A stretch of DNA of 11,454 nucleotides from NCBI GenBank assembly GCA_041591915.1, contig JBFHRB010000100.1, positions 1 to 11,454 on the forward strand, written 5' to 3'. This stretch comes from JBFHRB01 sp041591915. Lineage in GTDB: Bacteria; Actinomycetota; Nitriliruptoria; Nitriliruptorales; Nitriliruptoraceae. Shown piece after piece: positions 1-6,898 of the stretch. Position numbers and translations under genes: made by a program. Every line of letters starts with the position of its first letter. Within the stretch, counting starts at the first letter, position 1. The notes below the pieces were generated by a model, which was not told the origin of the DNA, did not search any database, and worked only from the letters and a program-made list of their open reading frames with translations.

Positions 1-75
1 GAGTTGCTTGGCGGACGTGTGCGTGATCGGCCGCAAACGGGTTCCGGAGCCTCCGGCCAGAACCAGTGCCTTCAT
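1..75 (-). CDS. Sugar-1-phosphate nucleotidyltransferase, StrD/RmlA type (N-terminal fragment, cut by window edge)
   Basis: Only the first 25 codons are in the window. They read MKALVLAGGSGTRLRPIT and then HTSAKQL, which is the nucleotide-binding N-terminus of glucose-1-phosphate thymidylyltransferases: the GGSGTRLRP loop binds the NTP and carries the catalytic Arg. The HTSAKQL continuation is closest to the StrD-like long RmlA group rather than to the short enteric RmlA. Known family role: dTTP plus glucose-1-phosphate gives dTDP-glucose and pyrophosphate in the cytoplasm, feeding dTDP-sugar synthesis. The ATG at 75-73 has a good AAGGA ribosome site 8 bases upstream. The gene starts 19 bases after the stop of the LCP gene before it on the same strand, so it is probably the third gene of a wall-polymer operon. 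The exact sugar substrate cannot be judged from this fragment. Confidence 0.88.
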   Translation of the reverse strand, partial: MKALVLAGGSGTRLRPITHTSAKQL

Positions 76-83
76 CGTGTCGT

Positions 84-88
84 TCCTT
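84..88 (-). promoter_or_regulatory. Ribosome binding site of the nucleotidyltransferase
   Basis: On the minus strand this reads AAGGA, with 8 bases before the ATG at 75-73. It fixes that start and shows the gene is translated with its own site inside the 19-base gap after the LCP stop codon. Confidence 0.6.
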
Positions 89-94
89 GGGTCA

Positions 95-1378
95 TCAGGT
101 CGTCGCGTCAGGGCCGGCGACGACCACCACGGAGGCGCCCTCGGGGGGGTCGGTGTCCGCCGGGAAGGGGAGGCGCGGGGCACCGAGCGTCGCCGCGACC
201 CAGAGGGCGGCATCCTCGTGCCCGGGCACGACGTAGACCCTAGTGACCTCGGCGCCGTCGACCGGGCCCCGTCCCGCGGACCGCACGTCGAAGCCGCTCC
301 ACCGGAGGGTGCGGACGACGAGGTCCGCGGCGCGTCCTTCGCCTGCGGTCCAGACCACGACGCGCGACGCCGCCCGCTCCTCCGGGGTGCCGCGCGGGGC
401 GAGGGGCTCGCCGGTGCGGATCGACGCGAAGATCGACCGGACTCCCGGGCCGTAGCCGACGACGAAGCTCTTGCCCCGGATCGTCTGCAGGTAGCTCGGG
501 ACGGCCGCCATGGGGACCTCGCCGCTGACGAGCTCGCGCAGCTCGAGCGCGAGGTCGACGGCCGTTCGGGCATCGAGACCCTCGTCGGTCGTGATCTTCT
601 CACCGACGACCTCTGCCGTGCGGAGCAGCTTCGCCGGGTCGAGCAGCATCCTGGTGTCGACGAGCCGCCGCAGGACCGCCCGCAGGAACTTCTGCTGGCG
701 CTCGATCCGCTCGAAGTCGCCGCGATCGCCCGACCGGGAGCGGACGTACGCGAGTGCCTCCCGCGAGCCCATCTCCTGGCAGCCAGCGTCGAGCCGCGCT
801 CCCGATCGGAGGTCGGTGAGTGGCTCCTCCAGGCAGATCGTGACGGTCTCGAGGGTCTCGATCACCGAGATGAATCCGGGGATGGAGACCTCGACGTAGT
901 GGTGGATGGGGATGCCCGTGTTGGTCTGCACGACCTCCACGACGCTGTCGGGACCTCCGTCGAACACCTCGGTCAGCTTCGGCGTGCTCTCACCCTCCAG
1001 CACGTAGAGGTCGCGCGGGAACGAGACGATGCTGGCGCCCGACCGGTCGCCGAGGATCGACACGAGGAGCACCGTGTCGGACCGCTGCCCGTCGACCTCG
1101 CCCGGGAGCCCGAGGGTGTACTCCGTGAGTTGGCGCTCCGTCAGGCCGTCGCGGGAGTCCGACCCGACGATCAGGATGTTGAGCGGCTCGCCCTCGGCCT
1201 GCTCGGTCAGCGGTCGGACGGGCACACGAGTGACACCCTCGTCCGCGACGCGGTAGACGCGGTACGCGTAGATCACGGCAGCCGCGACCACCCCGACGAG
1301 GAGCGCCAGTGCGACGAGCACGACGGCCCGACGGCGCGACCGGCGCCGCGGCATCACCGGCGCCGGCGAGCCGGTCAC
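95..1378 (-). CDS. LCP (LytR-CpsA-Psr) family protein with LytR_C domain, LCP protein B
   Basis: A 427-residue predicted phosphotransferase that moves lipid-carried glycopolymer onto peptidoglycan outside the membrane (family role). It has a basic cytoplasmic start (RRRSRRR), one membrane helix at about 18-42, an LCP domain at about 66-240 and a LytR_C domain at about 338-421. Visible LCP signatures are IVGSDSR (D74, R76), RSDT (R99, D101), SFPRD (R122, D123), HHYVEVSIPGF, AYVRSR and DFERIERQQ; these Arg and Asp residues bind the prenyl pyrophosphate head group and metal. C182 and C200 may form a disulfide. The KINxxxxxGG region seen in its neighbour is altered here (KLTEVFDGG). The GTG start at 1378-1376 overlaps the upstream stop as GTGA, so translation is probably coupled; an ATG eight codons in is the alternative. 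No Shine-Dalgarno site is evident. The sugar polymer is unknown. Confidence 0.93.
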   Translation of the reverse strand: MTGSPAPVMPRRRSRRRAVVLVALALLVGVVAAAVIYAYRVYRVADEGVTRVPVRPLTEQAEGEPLNILIVGSDSRDGLTERQLTEYTLGLPGEVDGQRSDTVLLVSILGDRSGASIVSFPRDLYVLEGESTPKLTEVFDGGPDSVVEVVQTNTGIPIHHYVEVSIPGFISVIETLETVTICLEEPLTDLRSGARLDAGCQEMGSREALAYVRSRSGDRGDFERIERQQKFLRAVLRRLVDTRMLLDPAKLLRTAEVVGEKITTDEGLDARTAVDLALELRELVSGEVPMAAVPSYLQTIRGKSFVVGYGPGVRSIFASIRTGEPLAPRGTPEERAASRVVVWTAGEGRAADLVVRTLRWSGFDVRSAGRGPVDGAEVTRVYVVPGHEDAALWVAATLGAPRLPFPADTDPPEGASVVVVAGPDATT

Positions 1379-2709
1379 TGGCCCGCGGACCAGTCGCTGC
1401 CGACCACGACGAGGACGTCCACGTCGAGGTCGATCGAGGGCACGACCCGCAACTCCGCACCCGGCACGAACTCCGCCACGAGTTCGGCCTTCGGGCGGTT
1501 CTCCTCGGTGAAGGTGACGACCACGTTGGTGTACTCGAAGCTGTCGGCGTTGCCGACCTCGAGCACGCGGAATCCGCGGGCCTCGATGAACGATCCGAAC
1601 TGCGCCGCGAGCCCCTCGGACCCGACGCCGTTGAGGACCGCCAGGCTGACGTCGCTGGCAACGAGTTCATCCGGCTGGGTCAACCCGACGTCTGGCAGTG
1701 AGGTGCCGTCTCGCAGCGACTGGAACAGGGCCTCCGCCTGTTCGGGGTACGCGTAGATGTACGGCGCCTTCCAGAAGCCCGGCACCATGCGCATCTCGAC
1801 GTCCTCGAGGCCGATCGTCTTGAGCGCGTTGGCGAGACGCAGCATGTCGGTGGCGCTGAGGTCCTTGTCGGTCGTGATCGAGTCCGCGACGACGTCGATC
1901 AGGTTCTTGAGCTTCACCGGGTTCAGCAACGTCCCGGCGCTGGTCACCTTGTCCATGGCCTGGCCGATGAAGTACTGCTGGCGGGCGATCCGTCCGAAGT
2001 CGTCGCGCCCGAAGCTGTCGACCGTTCGGCGAGCACGGACGAACCCGGCCGCCTGGTAGCCGTCGAGGAGGCTGCAGCCGGCAGGCAGGTCCACGGCGGC
2101 GTAGACGTCCTCCATCGCACTCTCGAGGCAGACCTCGACCCCACCGATCGCATCCGTCAGCTGGACGAACCCGGCGATGTCCACCTCGACGTAGTGGTCG
2201 ATGGCGACGCCGGTGTAGCCCTGCACGGTCTGGGCCAGCAGGTTCGGACCGCCGAGGTTGTGGACGCCGTTGATCTTGGCGACCCCCTCCCCCGGCACGT
2301 CGACGCGAAGGTCCCGCGGGAACGACACGACGACCGCGCGAGGCCGGGCGGGGGCGACCTGGACGAGCATGATCGTGTCGGTGCGGTTGCCGTCCACCTC
2401 CTCGGTCCCAAGGCGGAGGAGCTCCTCCTCGGACAGGCCTTCACGGGAGTCCGTGCCGACGATGAGGACGTTCAGGGTGTCGGGCGTCGGCTCGACGAGT
2501 TGGGCGTCGGTCTGGGCGTCCTTGGCCAGGGCCGGCAGGTCGATCCGATCGATCTGCGAATCCGCGTAGCGCCAGAGGAAGAGGATCGTCGCGAGGGCGA
2601 CCAGCGCGCCGGCGACGAGCACGATCCCGACGATCCGCGCGGCGCGACGCCACCCGCCACGCGGAGCGCGGCGAGCGGAGGTGAAGAGCGGGCTACGAGG
2701 TCCCGTCAC
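1375..2709 (-). CDS. LCP (LytR-CpsA-Psr) family protein with LytR_C domain, LCP protein A
   Basis: First gene of the minus-strand operon, 444 residues from the chosen GTG at 2709-2707. Short basic cytoplasmic segment, one membrane helix at about 24-46, LCP domain at about 78-255, LytR_C domain at about 352-438. Signatures: IVGTDSR (D87, R89), NRTDT (R109, D111), SFPRD (R132, D133), KINGVHNLGG (K145), DHYVEVDIAGF, FVRARR and DDFGRIARQQ. C194 and C212 match the Cys pair of the downstream paralogue. Known family role: extracytoplasmic transfer of undecaprenyl-linked polymer to the wall. The start is uncertain. The frame stays open upstream, and an ATG at 2802-2800 would add 31 residues without helix or motif. 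I prefer GTG because it gives the usual short basic tail, starts VTG like the paralogue, and leaves room for a promoter before the divergent gene. Neither start has a strong ribosome site. Confidence 0.92.
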   Translation of the reverse strand: MTGPRSPLFTSARRAPRGGWRRAARIVGIVLVAGALVALATILFLWRYADSQIDRIDLPALAKDAQTDAQLVEPTPDTLNVLIVGTDSREGLSEEELLRLGTEEVDGNRTDTIMLVQVAPARPRAVVVSFPRDLRVDVPGEGVAKINGVHNLGGPNLLAQTVQGYTGVAIDHYVEVDIAGFVQLTDAIGGVEVCLESAMEDVYAAVDLPAGCSLLDGYQAAGFVRARRTVDSFGRDDFGRIARQQYFIGQAMDKVTSAGTLLNPVKLKNLIDVVADSITTDKDLSATDMLRLANALKTIGLEDVEMRMVPGFWKAPYIYAYPEQAEALFQSLRDGTSLPDVGLTQPDELVASDVSLAVLNGVGSEGLAAQFGSFIEARGFRVLEVGNADSFEYTNVVVTFTEENRPKAELVAEFVPGAELRVVPSIDLDVDVLVVVGSDWSAGQ

Positions 2710-2823
2710 GAGGGCAGCATCCCGGTTCGACGGAGCGCGGACGGTCCACTGAGGGGAACGGGCGACGCAGCGGCGGAGGCTAGCATCCGGCGCTTCGTCC
2801 ATTCCCTGGCTGGAGGCCTCGCG
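2710..2823. promoter_or_regulatory. Divergent intergenic region between LCP operon and TIGR03089-like gene
   Basis: A 114-base gap between two genes that start outward, so it should hold promoters for both. A TAGCAT at 2781-2786 could act as a plus-strand -10 element, but no convincing -35 is paired with it and no clear operator palindrome was seen. If the LCP gene instead starts at the ATG at 2802, the gap shrinks to about 20 bases and the promoters would overlap coding sequence. Confidence 0.4.
2812..2816 (+). promoter_or_regulatory. Ribosome binding site that favours the GTG start at 2824
   Basis: GGAGG followed by 7 bases and then GTG at 2824. The next in-frame start, ATG at 2836, would be 19 bases away, too far for this site. 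This is why the GTG was chosen for the TIGR03089-like gene. Confidence 0.6.
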
Positions 2824-3498
2824 GTGCAGCTCGGCATGTCTCGTCCCGCACCCGCGGACGACGTCGCGGCAGCGCTCACGGTGAGCGCCCGCGACCTCGG
2901 CCACCGCCCCGCCCTGACGGTGTTGTCCGAGGTGGGTCGCGAGGAGCAGTCGTTCGTGTCGCTGCACCAGTGGGCGGCCAAGGGCGCGCATCTCCTGCAG
3001 CTCGACCACGACCTCGGCCCGGGCGACCGGGTGCTCGTCGCCGGGCCGACGGGGTGGCTGCCGTTCGCCGTGTGCCTGGCCGTGTGGTGGTGCGGCGGCC
3101 ACGTCGTCGACACGGCGCCGTTCGAGCTGGCCGTGGTGCACGAGTCCGTTGCCGAACCCGGTGGCCCCGCCACCTACCGCTACGGGCACCACCCGGACGG
3201 TACGGCGGACGAGGGTCAGTCCTGGGCGACGGAGGTCCAGGCGTTCCCGGACCAGCCACCCCCGGCCACCGCTGACGGCGCACTCCCCGCGCTCACGGTG
3301 GGTGCGCGACGCTGGACGCAGGCGGACCTGTTGACGACCGAGCACGGGCACGGCCGCCTCGGCGTCGCGACGAGCGACGCTGCGGTGTGGCTGCCGGCCG
3401 CGGCGGCAGCCCTCCGCTCGGGCCGCAACACCGTCCTGCTCCGGGGCGTCCCACGGGATGTGGCCGACGGCGAGGGCGTGGGCACCTGGCTCACGTGA
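2824..3498 (+). CDS. TIGR03089 family protein (short AMP-ligase-like protein)
   Basis: A 224-residue soluble protein with no signal peptide or membrane helix. Its first 120 residues resemble the N-terminal start of acyl-CoA synthetases and adenylating enzymes: ALTVLSEVGREEQSFVSLHQ, then LGPGDRVLVAGPTGWLPFAV, then AVWWCGGHVVDTAP, the pattern of the ligase fold where a nucleotide-free subdomain begins. The ATP-binding P-loop, the YGxTE motif and the C-terminal lid of true ligases are absent, so adenylation activity is doubtful. Known: TIGR03089 is described as Actinobacteria-only, usually one copy per genome, with twilight similarity to AMP-binding enzymes and no known function. The product is rich in Ala, Arg and Trp. 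It is divergent from the LCP operon, which suggests, but does not prove, a link to envelope assembly. An ATG at 2836 is the alternative start. Confidence 0.82.
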   Translation: MQLGMSRPAPADDVAAALTVSARDLGHRPALTVLSEVGREEQSFVSLHQWAAKGAHLLQLDHDLGPGDRVLVAGPTGWLPFAVCLAVWWCGGHVVDTAPFELAVVHESVAEPGGPATYRYGHHPDGTADEGQSWATEVQAFPDQPPPATADGALPALTVGARRWTQADLLTTEHGHGRLGVATSDAAVWLPAAAAALRSGRNTVLLRGVPRDVADGEGVGTWLT

Positions 3499-3585
3499 CC
3501 ACACCCCACGGCACGGACCCACCGCCCGGACCTACGCTCCGCCCGCACCAGCAGCACCCGAGCCGCACGACGACCGGCGCACCCG

Positions 3586-4863
3586 TTGGCCGAGCGCAAG
3601 CCCCCCCAGCTGCCCGCGCCACTGGCGCGGCTGTTCGCGCTGCTCGGCCTGCCGATCACGACGGTCACCTCGTACTGGCGCCAGGAGCACCGCAGCGTCT
3701 GGCGTGGGCTCGCCGCACTCGTCGTCGCGGCCCTCGCCGACCTGGCCGCGGGCCTGACACTCGGTTCCGCGGACGGCCAGATCGAGTCCCTGCCGGGGCT
3801 GCTCGTCCTCATCCCGGCCGCGATCGCGATGCGAGGAGCGACGTTCGGGGCGTTCGGTGCGCGCCTGGGGACGGCGATCCACACGGGCCTCTTCGAGATG
3901 TCGCTGGAACGTGGCGGCTACCTGTGGCGCCAGGTCCAGGCCGTCGGCGTCCTCACCGTCGCCACGTCCATCGAGGCGGCCGTCCTCGCCAAGCTGTTCA
4001 GCGCCGCCCTCGGGATCCCCGCCGCCCCGCTGTGGGACCTCGTCGTCGTCTCCGTCGCGGGTGGGGCACTCGCCTCGCTGCTGCTGCTGTTCGTGACGCT
4101 CACGCTGGCACGCGCCGCCTACACACGTGGGTGGGACATGGACGACGTCGGCGCACCCGCGATCACGGCAACGGGCGACCTCGTCACCATCCCCGCGCTG
4201 CTCATCGCCGCCTCCCTGACCCAGATACGGATCCTGACCGTCGCCCTCGCCGTGCTCTCGTTCGTCGCTGGCATCGCGCTGGTCGTGTTCGGATGGCGGC
4301 ACGAGCGGGCGGACATCCGGTCGATCGTGCGCGAGTCCACCCTGATCCTCTCGGGTGCTGCGGCCGTCAGTGTCCTCGCCGGCATCGTGATCGGCTCGCG
4401 CGAGGACGTGTTCCTGGCGACGCCGACGCTGCTCGTCCTCTTCCCGCCGTTCGTCGCCCTGTTCGGATCGCTCGGGGGCATCCTCTCCAGCCGCCTCACG
4501 TCGAAGCTGCACCTCGGCCTCATCGAGCCGCGACGGATGCCGGGGCGGGACGCCGTGCTCGACTTCTCCGTCACGTTCCTGTTGGCGTTCGTCATCTACA
4601 TCTTCGTCGGGGTGATCACCTGGGCAGCGGCGCTGGCCTTCGGCTTCGCACCGCCGCCGCTCTGGCAGCTGACACTCGTCACGCTGCTCGGCGGGATGCT
4701 GGGCAGCGTCTTCCTCGCCGTCACCGCCTACACGGCCGCGACGGCCACCTACCGGTTCGGACTCGACCCGGACAACCACGCCATACCTATCGTGACATCC
4801 ACCATGGACTTCCTCGGGATGCTCTGTCTCGTGGCGGCCCTGGCAATCGTGGGAGTGAGCTGA
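3586..4863 (+). CDS. Divalent cation transporter of two fused MgtE membrane domains (SLC41-like)
   Basis: A 425-residue very hydrophobic membrane protein, probably about ten helices, with two MgtE integral membrane domains at about 40-215 and 250-425. The halves repeat with an exact offset of 210 residues: RL at R93/R303, PLW at W150/W360, the D184/D394 turn, P191/P401, and Asp in TATGD/TSTMD at D198/D408. In MgtE the matching Asp lines the Mg2+ pore. Canonical bacterial MgtE has cytoplasmic N and CBS domains before one membrane domain and works as a dimer; here both regulatory domains are missing and the pore dimer is fused, as in SLC41. Mg2+ or another divalent ion is the likely substrate; direction is unknown. 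The start is TTG at 3586: no other start lies between it and an in-frame stop at 3496. No ribosome site is obvious. It forms an operon with the next gene. Confidence 0.88.
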   Translation: MAERKPPQLPAPLARLFALLGLPITTVTSYWRQEHRSVWRGLAALVVAALADLAAGLTLGSADGQIESLPGLLVLIPAAIAMRGATFGAFGARLGTAIHTGLFEMSLERGGYLWRQVQAVGVLTVATSIEAAVLAKLFSAALGIPAAPLWDLVVVSVAGGALASLLLLFVTLTLARAAYTRGWDMDDVGAPAITATGDLVTIPALLIAASLTQIRILTVALAVLSFVAGIALVVFGWRHERADIRSIVRESTLILSGAAAVSVLAGIVIGSREDVFLATPTLLVLFPPFVALFGSLGGILSSRLTSKLHLGLIEPRRMPGRDAVLDFSVTFLLAFVIYIFVGVITWAAALAFGFAPPPLWQLTLVTLLGGMLGSVFLAVTAYTAATATYRFGLDPDNHAIPIVTSTMDFLGMLCLVAALAIVGVS

Positions 4864-4866
4864 CCC

Positions 4867-6093
4867 ATGCGTGAACGACGAAGGACCGTCAAGGAACTGC
4901 TGGTCGGGGCCAAGGACGCCGCCGAGCTGATGGTCGACCTCGCGTACGCCGCCATCTTCTTCGGTGACGACGACCTCGCCGAGGAGGTCCTCGAGCTGGA
5001 GCGGAAGGTCGACGAGGCGCTCGTCGAGCTCCGGACGGTCTGCATGCTCGCCGCCCGTACGGTCGACGACGCCGAGTCACTCGCGGGCGTGCTGTCCCTC
5101 GCGGTGTCCATCGAGGGCATCGCGGACGCGGCCGAGGACATCGCCCGGGTCGTGCTGAAGGACCTGGGCGTCCCCCGCGAGCTGCGGGACGACCTCCGGC
5201 ACGCGGCCGAGGTCGTCGCGCGGGTCAAGATCCGCGATGACAACGAGCTGACGGGCAAGCCGCTGTCGGACCTGGCCCTGCCGGCGAACACCGGCATGTG
5301 GGTCATCGCCGTCCGGCGCGACGTCGACTGGCTGTTCGAGCTCGACGGGGACGAGGTGCTCCGGCGTGGGGACGTCCTCTTCCTGCAGGGACCACCGGAA
5401 GGTGTCGACCGGGCACGTGAGCTCGCCGGCGGCACGCCGCACGAGTTCCCGCCCCCACCACCGGCCAAGGCGCTGTCGAACCTCGACCGCGCGGTCGACC
5501 TGATGATCGAGCTCAAGAACGCGAGCGAGGTGGCCGTCGGCCTCGCGTACTCCGCGATCCTCCTGCGCGACCGGAGCCTGGCCACCGAGGTGAGCCGGAT
5601 CGAGGACCGCAGCGACGACCTCAACCACCAGCTCGAGGGCTGGGTCCTCCGGGCGGCCGCGGAGATGGAGGACCCGGAGGAGCTGCGGGGCCTGCTGCAC
5701 ATGGCCGCCGCCTCGGAGCGCATCGTCGACTCGGCCCAGTCCATGACCCGCCTCGCCGAGAGCGACGATCCGCCCCACCCGATCATCGCCCAGGCGCTGT
5801 CGGAGGCCGATGAGATCGTGTGCGAGGCCCTGGTCGCCGCGGGTTCGGAGGTCGACGGTCGGACGCTGTCGGAGCTGCAGATCCACACGCGCACCGGCAT
5901 GGAGGTCCTGGCGATCGAGCGCAACGACCGCTGGATCTACCGACCGCGCTCGTCTCGCCAGGTCCAGGCCGAGGACCGACTGCTCGCGATCGGACCCGAG
6001 GAGGGCGCCCCGATGCTGCGCAGCCTTGCGGGCGACGATCGGCCCGAGGGCGAGGAGGGCGAGTGGTACGAGCCCGAGGAGCCCCAGGACTGA
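4867..6093 (+). CDS. Duplicated PhoU-RCK_C (TrkA_C) regulator of the adjacent MgtE-type transporter
   Basis: A 408-residue soluble acidic protein built as PhoU-like helical domain (about 8-100), RCK_C/TrkA_C domain (about 120-190), Pro-rich linker (195-199), second PhoU-like domain (about 205-300), second RCK_C domain (about 320-390) and an acidic tail. The halves repeat with an exact 201-residue offset: LAYAAI/LAYSAI (Y27/Y228) and NTGMWVIAV/RTGMEVLAI (M144/M345); each RCK_C half continues to a GD(V/R)LF-like or EDRLLAIGP turn. RCK_C domains bind ligands that gate K+ and other cation transporters. PhoU-like helices in such proteins probably mediate assembly, not phosphate signalling. No NAD-binding RCK_N domain is present. 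It starts 3 bases after the transporter stop, with GGAG at 4852-4855, 11 bases before ATG. Its likely job is to sense a ligand and control the transporter; the ligand (nucleotide or ion) is unknown. Confidence 0.87.
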   Translation: MRERRRTVKELLVGAKDAAELMVDLAYAAIFFGDDDLAEEVLELERKVDEALVELRTVCMLAARTVDDAESLAGVLSLAVSIEGIADAAEDIARVVLKDLGVPRELRDDLRHAAEVVARVKIRDDNELTGKPLSDLALPANTGMWVIAVRRDVDWLFELDGDEVLRRGDVLFLQGPPEGVDRARELAGGTPHEFPPPPPAKALSNLDRAVDLMIELKNASEVAVGLAYSAILLRDRSLATEVSRIEDRSDDLNHQLEGWVLRAAAEMEDPEELRGLLHMAAASERIVDSAQSMTRLAESDDPPHPIIAQALSEADEIVCEALVAAGSEVDGRTLSELQIHTRTGMEVLAIERNDRWIYRPRSSRQVQAEDRLLAIGPEEGAPMLRSLAGDDRPEGEEGEWYEPEEPQD

Positions 6094-6102
6094 CCGTCCG
6101 CC

Positions 6103-6897
6103 TCAGGCCAGCCGGTCGAGGACGCCCTGGTAGTCACGCCTGTACTTGCCGAAGCGCGGCTTGTGCAGGACGGACAGGGTTGCGCGCGGGCCGTCGAGCC
6201 CAGGACCTCGGTCGCGTCCCGCCTGGCCGATCCCCGGCCAGTCCAGGGGCAGGTCGCGCCACGACTCCGTGACGGGGACGAGGTAGGCGGCCGTCCCGTC
6301 CGGGAGGTCGAGGTCGGCCTTCAGCCCGCCCTCCAGGAGGAGCTGCCGGTGGACGTGTTGCAGCGCCACCACGGCAGCCTCGGTCTGGTGGGTCTTGAGG
6401 CCGTACAGCTCGAGGTCGGGGACGTCGAAGCGCGCCGCGCCGTGGGTGCGCACCCACCACGTTCCCTCGCCCTCGATCCGCGCGACGATCGCGTCCGCCT
6501 GCTCGACGGCCCCGACGGCCAGCCGGTTCATCCACGCCTCGTCGCGGTCCTGCATCGCACTCAGGTCGCGCAGCCCGCGGACCCGCCCACGCAGCTGGCG
6601 TGCCAGGGCCTGCAGCAGCTGGGCCTGCCGGCGCATGCCGGGCTTCAGGCCATCGCCACCGATGTACATCTCGGTTCGGAGCAGGGGCGCGCCGTCGTGG
6701 TCGTCGTCGACCCGGCGGATGACGCCCTTCTGCATCCGACCGCCCCAGTGGACCTCCTGCGCCGACGCCGCGTCGCCACGGACGGGGGCGGCGCGGTCGA
6801 TGTCCCCGGCGCGCTTGGCGAGCTTGACGACCTCGCCGACGTGCTCGACGGGTTCGTCGAGCAGCAGTGCCACACGCGACGTGTACTGGTCGGCCAC
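6103..6897 (-). CDS. Hypothetical protein, 264 residues, coupled to acyl-CoA dehydrogenase
   Basis: I do not recognise the family. The protein is soluble-looking, with no signal peptide or membrane helix. Visible parts: an N-terminal segment with RVALLLDEPVEHVGEVVKLA; a charged middle with HWGGRMQKGVIRRVDDDHDG; an Arg/Gln helix at about 88-112; a C-terminal core with WWVRTHGAARFDVPDLELYG, a helix at about 170-190 and DLPDGTAAYLVPV; and a basic end (HKPRFGKYRRDY). The core pattern THGxxRFxxPDLEL loosely recalls uncharacterised DUF4026/DUF4261-like proteins, but I would not assign it. The GTG start at 6897-6895 is 1 base after the acyl-CoA dehydrogenase stop, so the two are cotranscribed and probably translationally coupled. 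Codon use matches the neighbours, and the stop lies 9 bases from the convergent regulator gene. No clear ribosome site was found. A functional link to acyl-CoA metabolism is only suggested by position. Confidence 0.8.
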   Translation of the reverse strand: MADQYTSRVALLLDEPVEHVGEVVKLAKRAGDIDRAAPVRGDAASAQEVHWGGRMQKGVIRRVDDDHDGAPLLRTEMYIGGDGLKPGMRRQAQLLQALARQLRGRVRGLRDLSAMQDRDEAWMNRLAVGAVEQADAIVARIEGEGTWWVRTHGAARFDVPDLELYGLKTHQTEAAVVALQHVHRQLLLEGGLKADLDLPDGTAAYLVPVTESWRDLPLDWPGIGQAGRDRGPGLDGPRATLSVLHKPRFGKYRRDYQGVLDRLA

Positions 6898-6898
6898 C

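Noticed and set aside
94..96. ATG overlapping the LCP protein B stop (TGATGA) as start of the next gene
   Set aside because: That frame hits a TGA after seven codons. The nucleotidyltransferase frame starts at the ATG at 75-73.
8..1756. Long plus-strand open frame (582 codons) opposite the LCP genes
   Set aside because: It has no recognisable motif, is very rich in Arg, Asp and Gly, and is antisense to two clear LCP proteins. High GC keeps such frames open.
2710..3522. Extending LCP protein A upstream to give a 715-residue protein
   Set aside because: The extra part runs through the divergent TIGR03089-like gene, has low-complexity composition and no motif. A normal short basic LCP N-terminus is found at 2709.
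3387..4874. Plus-strand open frame of 495 codons and minus-strand frame 3532-4779 over the transporter
   Set aside because: Both are dominated by Arg, Gly, Asp and Glu with no domain, while the frame from 3586 gives a clean duplicated membrane protein.
6087..6099. GGAC-TGACC-GTCC as a bidirectional terminator between convergent genes
   Set aside because: Only a 4-base stem with no U-run on either strand; not distinguishable from chance.
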